A DNA stretch of 64,000 nucleotides, taken from contig NZ_LGIQ01000009.1 of assembly GCF_001187725.1 (NCBI RefSeq), positions 1,430,547 to 1,494,546 on the forward strand, read 5' to 3'. This document shows positions 59,508 to 64,000 of the stretch, piece by piece (the stretch's first letter is position 1; every line of letters starts with the position of its first letter). The DNA comes from Brevibacillus reuszeri (lineage in GTDB: Bacteria; Bacillota; Bacilli; Brevibacillales; Brevibacillaceae). The translations under genes were made by a program, and so were the position numbers. A model generated the notes under the pieces. It saw only the letters and a list, made by a program, of their open reading frames with translations. It was not told the origin of the DNA and did not search any database.

Positions 59508-60836
59508 ATGCAGGAAGATACGCAACGGGCACAATCACACACAATGCCTCCCCAAATCGAGCAGTACATTCGCAATGGAATCAAACAGGCAAATCTTGTC
59601 AAGAAAAAGCGCCGCCGGAGGTTTATCCGTCTAGGCTCGGGTGCTGCTGCTTGTATGCTTTTGTTAAGTTTCTTTTTCTCTATCAAGCTTTCTCCTGCGG
59701 TTGCGGCATACGTCAGTCATATTCCTGGTATGGAAAAACTGGTGGAGCTGATTAGCGACGACAAAGGCATGCGATTGGCAGTAGAACACAATATGGTGCA
59801 AAGTGTTGGGGCGAGCACCTCTCTGGATGGAGTCAGCTTTACCATCGATCAGGTTTTGATGGATCAAAAGCGTATGCTTGTGTTTTATACCCTGCAATCT
59901 GAAAAGCTCGATCAGCATGTTTCTCTGGATAAAATCGAGCTGACTAATCCGAACGGAAAGGATTGGCAGTACGGCATTTCCTGGTCACCCGGCAATCACA
60001 AGGAAGCATCGGTCAGCCGCGATCGGTTTGACGTCTATATCAGTGAGGACAGCAACATTCCAGAGACTTTGACTGCAAAGGTTACCGTCGCAATAGACAA
60101 TGCTCCTCAGGACACTCCGCTATACGTTTCCTTTGCGATTGACAAGACGAAATATGTTTCGTTGGAAAAGCAGGTCTATCCTGTCATGAAAGAGGTAACG
60201 GTGGATGGATTGCACTTCACCATTGAGCAGATCGCCGTTTTCCCAACGCAAACAGAAGTCAGTATTCTTTTTGATCCAGCCAATAAAAAGCACGTCTTTG
60301 ACTTCGATCAGCTCCGGCTCGTGGATGAAAAAGGGCAGAACTACGCCTTCTGGGGGAATGGGGTGCCGTCTCGCGCCTACGGAGAAAATGGCATGGTTTA
60401 CAATTTGGAAAGCACGTATTTTGTCCAACCCGCAAAGCTGTATTTGAAGGCAAACGGCATTCGGGCCATCGATAAAGATAAGCTTGAGGTCGTTATTGAT
60501 GCCAAGGCCAAAACGTTGGTAAAAGCACCAGACACCCAGCTTCAGTTAGATGCTTTGCGTCAAACGGGCGATGGTCTCGGCATGGACTTTACGCTGGAGG
60601 TTGCGCAGCAGGACGTAAACCATTTTTATGGGCTTGTAAACGAATTAACCGATGATCTCGGGAATGAATACGATTATGTCCAAGGAACCTCCTCCACGCG
60701 CGATAAGGAAACCACCCAATCCTACGGGTATTGGTTCAAGCGATTGACGAACAAAGGTGAACCCAGTTTTTATACGTTCACGTTAAATAATTACCCAATT
60801 CGGTTGCATGGGGATTTTTCCGTTCAAGTCAAATAA
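59508..60836 (+). CDS. Membrane anti-sigma factor with DUF4179-type extracellular domain
   Basis: About 442 residues. A cytoplasmic N-terminus (MPPQIEQYIRNGIKQANLVKKKRRRRF) is followed by one transmembrane helix (about 43-62) and a large extracytoplasmic domain of the DUF4179/DUF5643 type (VAAYVSHIPGMEKLVELISDDKGMRLAVEHNMVQ). Such proteins sequester ECF sigma factors. The start is either the ATG at 59508 (GGTGACGGGA upstream) or the ATG at 59496, which overlaps the sigma stop. Confidence 0.87.
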   Translation: MQEDTQRAQSHTMPPQIEQYIRNGIKQANLVKKKRRRRFIRLGSGAAACMLLLSFFFSIKLSPAVAAYVSHIPGMEKLVELISDDKGMRLAVEHNMVQSVGASTSLDGVSFTIDQVLMDQKRMLVFYTLQSEKLDQHVSLDKIELTNPNGKDWQYGISWSPGNHKEASVSRDRFDVYISEDSNIPETLTAKVTVAIDNAPQDTPLYVSFAIDKTKYVSLEKQVYPVMKEVTVDGLHFTIEQIAVFPTQTEVSILFDPANKKHVFDFDQLRLVDEKGQNYAFWGNGVPSRAYGENGMVYNLESTYFVQPAKLYLKANGIRAIDKDKLEVVIDAKAKTLVKAPDTQLQLDALRQTGDGLGMDFTLEVAQQDVNHFYGLVNELTDDLGNEYDYVQGTSSTRDKETTQSYGYWFKRLTNKGEPSFYTFTLNNYPIRLHGDFSVQVK

Positions 60837-60852
60837 AAAAGGACACATATAC

Positions 60853-60890
60853 AAAAACTCGAGCTCCCGCGTATAGGAACTCGAGTTTTT
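60853..60890. terminator. Bidirectional terminator
   Basis: AAAAACTCGAG/CTCGAGTTTTT between the convergent anti-sigma and thiD genes. Confidence 0.82.
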
Positions 60891-60912
60891 CTTTTTTCTG
60901 AAAGGATGCAAC

Positions 60913-61707
60913 CTACTCCACTACTGCCCAATGATTCGTTGGACCGTGTCCGCCCCCGATTTGCGGAGCTGTTTTGATCGCCTCAAAGATAAAGCGATTT
61001 GCCTTCTCTACTGCCCCAACGAGCGGTGTATTTTTTGCCAATTCGGCTGTCAATGCAGCGGAGAACGTGCAGCCTGTTCCGTGTGTATGGCGCGTTTGGA
61101 TACGCTCATGTGCCAGCTCATAAAAATTCGTTCCGTCGAACAAAATGTCAACGACAGTATCCCCTTCGAGATGACCACCCTTCATAAGGACATTGCGCGC
61201 ACCCAGTGCATGAATGGCTCTTGCACCCTCCCGCATTTCCTCCGGGGTACGAATCTCCATCCCTGTCATGCATTCTGCTTCTGGCAAATTCGGTGTGACG
61301 ACCTCTGCCAACGGAAGTAAATCCGTCTTCAACGCAGCGATTGCCTCGTCCAAAAGCAGCTTCGCTCCGCCTTTGGCAATCATGACTGGATCAACCACCA
61401 GCTTCTTCAGACCAAATGTGCGAATCTCTTCCGAAACGGCTTTGATGATTGCCGCATCGAACAGCATTCCTGTCTTTGCAGCATCTGCTCCCAAGTCTCG
61501 CAGCACCTCACGCATCTGGTGCGAGACAGCTTCTGTCGGCAATGGATATACACCTGCTACTCCCAATGTATTTTGGGCGGTAATTGCCGTGATTGCACTC
61601 ATGCCATATACACCAAGCTGATGGAAGGTTTTCAGGTCTGCCTGAATTCCCGCTCCTCCCCCGCTATCTGAGCCTGCTATTGTCAATGCTTTCGCAATGG
61701 TTTGCAT
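60913..61707 (-). CDS. thiD: Hydroxymethylpyrimidine/phosphomethylpyrimidine kinase
   Basis: A 264-residue ribokinase-fold enzyme that phosphorylates HMP and HMP-phosphate for thiamin synthesis. GSDSGGGAGIQADLKTF near the N-terminus, VVDPVMIAKGG and the C-terminal anion-hole HTHGTGCTFSAAL are diagnostic. The ATG at 61707 has GCAGGAGGGAG upstream. No thiamin riboswitch was seen, and no other thi genes are adjacent, so a salvage role is plausible. Confidence 0.93.
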   Translation of the reverse strand: MQTIAKALTIAGSDSGGGAGIQADLKTFHQLGVYGMSAITAITAQNTLGVAGVYPLPTEAVSHQMREVLRDLGADAAKTGMLFDAAIIKAVSEEIRTFGLKKLVVDPVMIAKGGAKLLLDEAIAALKTDLLPLAEVVTPNLPEAECMTGMEIRTPEEMREGARAIHALGARNVLMKGGHLEGDTVVDILFDGTNFYELAHERIQTRHTHGTGCTFSAALTAELAKNTPLVGAVEKANRFIFEAIKTAPQIGGGHGPTNHWAVVE

Positions 61708-61785
61708 GAATCTCCCTCCTGCTTTCCACCTTTTCTCATACGAGTATATCATCCACTTGTCCCATTCGGTATACTTAGTAGAGGT

Positions 61786-61810
61786 TGTTCAAAAAGTGGT
61801 CAGTTGAACA
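61786..61810. promoter_or_regulatory. 25-bp dyad upstream of the two-component operon
   Basis: TGTTCAA-N11-TTGAACA, a perfect seven-base inverted repeat, about 45 bases upstream of the kinase start. It is a candidate binding site for the encoded NarL-type regulator. Confidence 0.45.
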
Positions 61811-61852
61811 CGCACTCGTAGTGATTGCTATAAGTAAAGAAGGGATTATGAA

Positions 61853-62659
61853 ATGTCTTATCGCATTTTTTACTGGTTGACCGTATTGATTCCTACGATC
61901 ATCATCGGAGGCTTCGAATTCGTTCGCCATGATTTTTTGTTACCCTATATGTCGATGGAGACGGGCAATGTGTACATCACCCTGCTCACTCTCCTCTTGT
62001 CCTATTTGTTCGCCACCTGGATGTTTCGCACAATTAAAAGGATGAATGCGCGTATCGTGGAGGAGCAGGCCCGCCGAGCTGTTTATGAGGAGCGCGAGCG
62101 ATTGGCACGGGAACTGCACGACGGGATTGCACAGTCTCTGTTTTTTCTGAATGTGAAGCTGAAGCAGGGTCATCTGGATGAAGCCCGCGTCGCCGTATCT
62201 GCCATTGACAATCATGTCCGGCAAGCCATTTTTAATTTGCGCGCTCTGCCTGAAGAAGGCAGCTTTGATCAACGCTTGGAAAAATGGCTTAGCCAATGGA
62301 GTGCCCTGTCAGGCGTAGATGTCGCTTCGCAAATTCGAATCAAGGAAAACTTTTTTTCCGCCGCCGAAGAAGTACAGCTATTCGGGATCATCCAGGAAGC
62401 ATTTGCCAATATTCGCAAGCACGCACAGGCACGTCACTCCTGGATTTCTCTCACGACAGAAGATCCACGCAATTGGGTCCTCTCCATCGAGGATGATGGA
62501 ATTGGGATCACGCACACATCCGTGGATACCAAAAAATACGGACTATCGATGATGCGCGAACGTGCCCGTCAGCTGCAAGCCGCTGTCGATATTCGAAAAC
62601 GTAAGGAAGGCGGCACAATCATAAGCCTGACTTCCCACTCTGGAGGTTCTACTAGATGA
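61853..62659 (+). CDS. Sensor histidine kinase, NarL/LiaS class
   Basis: A 268-residue membrane kinase with two N-terminal helices (about 6-24 and 40-60) and almost no extracellular loop, an intramembrane-sensing layout. The HisKA_3 phospho-acceptor is ELHDGIAQ, followed by an HATPase domain with VLSIEDDGIG. The stop overlaps the response regulator start (ATGA). Stimulus unknown; envelope stress is common in this class. Confidence 0.9.
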   Translation: MSYRIFYWLTVLIPTIIIGGFEFVRHDFLLPYMSMETGNVYITLLTLLLSYLFATWMFRTIKRMNARIVEEQARRAVYEERERLARELHDGIAQSLFFLNVKLKQGHLDEARVAVSAIDNHVRQAIFNLRALPEEGSFDQRLEKWLSQWSALSGVDVASQIRIKENFFSAAEEVQLFGIIQEAFANIRKHAQARHSWISLTTEDPRNWVLSIEDDGIGITHTSVDTKKYGLSMMRERARQLQAAVDIRKRKEGGTIISLTSHSGGSTR

Positions 62660-63306
62660 ACGGTTACCGTGTATTGATCGCTGACGATCATCCGATGGCA
62701 CGCATGGCCATCCGCAGTCTCCTTGACGCTGATCCATCCTTTGAGGTGATTGGCGAAGCAGAAAATGGCGAGGAGGCATTCGAGCTTTGCGGCAAGCTAA
62801 AGCCGGATCTGGTTTTGATGGACATCAATATGCCCAAATGGAGTGGGCTGGAGGCTACACGTGAAGTCAAAAAAGCCTATCCGCATATCAGGGTCGTCAT
62901 TCTGAGCATTTCAGACGATGTTGCCGATTTGATTACAGCTATTCAATTCGGTGCCCAAGGCTACCTGCTAAAAAATTTGGAGCCAGATGATTGGGTCAAC
63001 TATCTTCATGCCTTGCTCGGCGAGGACAGTGAGTTATCCCGCGAAATGGCGACACGACTGCTTTATCGTTTCAGGCAGGAGGAGCATGTAGACGAAACGG
63101 TTCCTGATGTTCTCACTCCCCGCGAGCGAGAAATTGTCATTTATGTTGGTGCTGGAAAAACGAACAGGGAAATCAGTGAAGCACTCATCATCGCTGAAAA
63201 TACAGTCAAAAATCATTTGAAAAATATTTTGGAGAAGCTGCAGCTGGCTAATCGTGTACAGCTGGCAGCCTACGCCGTCCGTCATCATCTTGTCATGAAA
63301 AAATAG
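62656..63306 (+). CDS. NarL/FixJ-family response regulator
   Basis: A 216-residue regulator. The receiver has the acidic pair in IADDH and the phospho-acceptor in LVLMDINMPKW; the LuxR-type helix-turn-helix is LTPREREIVIYVGAGKTNREISEALIIAENTVKNHL. It is translationally coupled to the kinase and may bind the dyad at 61786. Confidence 0.93.
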   Translation: MNGYRVLIADDHPMARMAIRSLLDADPSFEVIGEAENGEEAFELCGKLKPDLVLMDINMPKWSGLEATREVKKAYPHIRVVILSISDDVADLITAIQFGAQGYLLKNLEPDDWVNYLHALLGEDSELSREMATRLLYRFRQEEHVDETVPDVLTPREREIVIYVGAGKTNREISEALIIAENTVKNHLKNILEKLQLANRVQLAAYAVRHHLVMKK

Positions 63307-63443
63307 CTGGAATACAGGGAGAATAGCAGGTTTCCATCCATCACCTTGGCCATTCACGAGGAAAAAGTGTTGCTTTCAGCCGAATCAACTGTCATTCTTA
63401 AAAAGGAAAAACTCCACAGTCAATAGAACGCAGGTGATAATTC

Positions 63444-63842
63444 GTGATAGAAGTAAAGACATCCAAGCTTAGCAACGGAGATTTAAATAGAGGCGTATTC
63501 GCTACACGTGACATTGCAAAAGGCGATCTCATTCATGAAGCCCCTGTCCTTCCATACCCCAATGAGGAGCATGATCATATCGAGAAAACAATGCTCGCTG
63601 ATTACGCCTTCGAGTATGGTGCTAACCACACAGCGTTTCTCCTCGGATATGGCATGTTATTTAACCATTCGTACACTCCTAACGCGACGTACGATATTAA
63701 TTTCGACAACCACACCTTTGATTTTTACGCCTATACGGATATTGCAGCAGGAGAAGAAATCTTGATCAACTACAACGGCGATGTTGATTGCGATGATCCC
63801 CTCTGGTTTTATGAGGAAGAAAATAAGCGAGCAAGCAAATAA
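63444..63842 (+). CDS. SET-domain protein (putative protein lysine methyltransferase)
   Basis: A 132-residue minimal SET domain: GVFATRDIAKGDLIHEAPV at the start, the pseudoknot motif FNHSYTPNATY, and GEEILINYNGDVD at the end. SET proteins methylate lysine side chains with SAM. No pre- or post-SET cysteine clusters are present. The GTG start is six bases after AGGTGA. A terminator follows. Bacterial targets are mostly unknown. Confidence 0.85.
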   Translation: MIEVKTSKLSNGDLNRGVFATRDIAKGDLIHEAPVLPYPNEEHDHIEKTMLADYAFEYGANHTAFLLGYGMLFNHSYTPNATYDINFDNHTFDFYAYTDIAAGEEILINYNGDVDCDDPLWFYEEENKRASK

Positions 63843-63860
63843 CAGAGTAAAACACAAGCA

Positions 63861-63887
63861 GGCAGGTGACACGTTCACCTGCCTTTT
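63861..63887 (+). terminator. Intrinsic terminator
   Basis: GGCAGGTGA/TCACCTGCC followed by TTTTG, after the SET-domain gene. From here to the right edge I see no gene. Confidence 0.8.
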
Positions 63888-64000
63888 GCATATGCTGTTG
63901 CACAGCTACACCCAGCATCAATGAACAGGTTTGTCCAAAGGAAGCAAATTTTATCCTTGGAAAACAATGTTGCATGATGTCATTTTTTTGCGTCAATGTT

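Noticed and set aside
63890..64000. Partial gene at the right edge
   Set aside because: No frame with a ribosome-binding site or recognisable product after the terminator.

Overview
The window looks like the chromosome of an endospore-forming member of the Bacillota, most probably Brevibacillus or a close relative (inference). Supporting features are a type-B RNase P RNA, a T-box leader, strong AGGAGG-type ribosome-binding sites, an alpha/beta-type small acid-soluble spore protein, spore photoproduct lyase, a coat-like repeat protein, an S-layer-homology surface protein, and catabolite-repression and alternative sigma-factor signals of the Bacillus type. No tRNA or rRNA genes, CRISPR arrays, prophages or intact insertion sequences were seen.

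Layout. 1-5.6 kb: a minus-strand operon of two CoA-transferase subunits, a polar amino-acid ABC importer and a thiolase that runs off the left edge. It has a textbook sigma-54 promoter and a divergent PAS/AAA+/Fis activator, so it resembles the atoDAEB locus with an ABC importer in place of AtoE. 5.7-12.8 kb: endonuclease IV, a TetR/MFS pair with matched operators, a tandem universal stress protein, an HD-GYP protein and a patatin. 12.4-19.1 kb: two acetate/pyruvate-type sodium symporters, a DUF485 partner with a cre site, and a LytS/LytT-type two-component system. 19.2-26.4 kb: asparagine synthetase, an IseA-like protein, a molybdopterin oxidoreductase and an SLH protein. 26.6-32.2 kb: rnpB, a HesB-like protein, a gamma-carbonic anhydrase, GNAT and methyltransferase genes, DUF1385, YfkAB radical SAM and a SASP.

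32.2-36 kb: a trpS operon with a T-box and a possible second, translational control layer, plus class I fumarase. 36-44 kb: a secreted beta-propeller protein with an ECF-type promoter, a TPR protein, a SurA/PrsA-like protein, an MBL hydrolase, an ABC ATPase, and an M20 amidohydrolase with two membrane proteins. 44-51 kb: an APC permease with a 45-residue membrane microprotein, uvsE, a coat-like decapeptide-repeat protein, and hutH behind a terminator-containing leader. 51-64 kb: small metabolic genes, a glyoxalase/TetR pair, two deoxynucleoside kinases, splB, an ECF sigma/anti-sigma pair, thiD, a NarL-type two-component system and a SET-domain protein.

How the parts work together. Several units concern small carbon acids (CoA-transferase/thiolase, two symporters under LytST and CcpA-type control) and amino acids (amidohydrolase unit, permease, HutH, AsnB). 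A second theme is spore and DNA protection (UvsE, SplB, endonuclease IV, SASP, coat-like protein). The most interesting points are the ato-like operon whose CoA-transferase B subunit carries valine at the catalytic glutamate position, the layered trpS leader, and three microproteins or leader ORFs placed tightly against larger genes.
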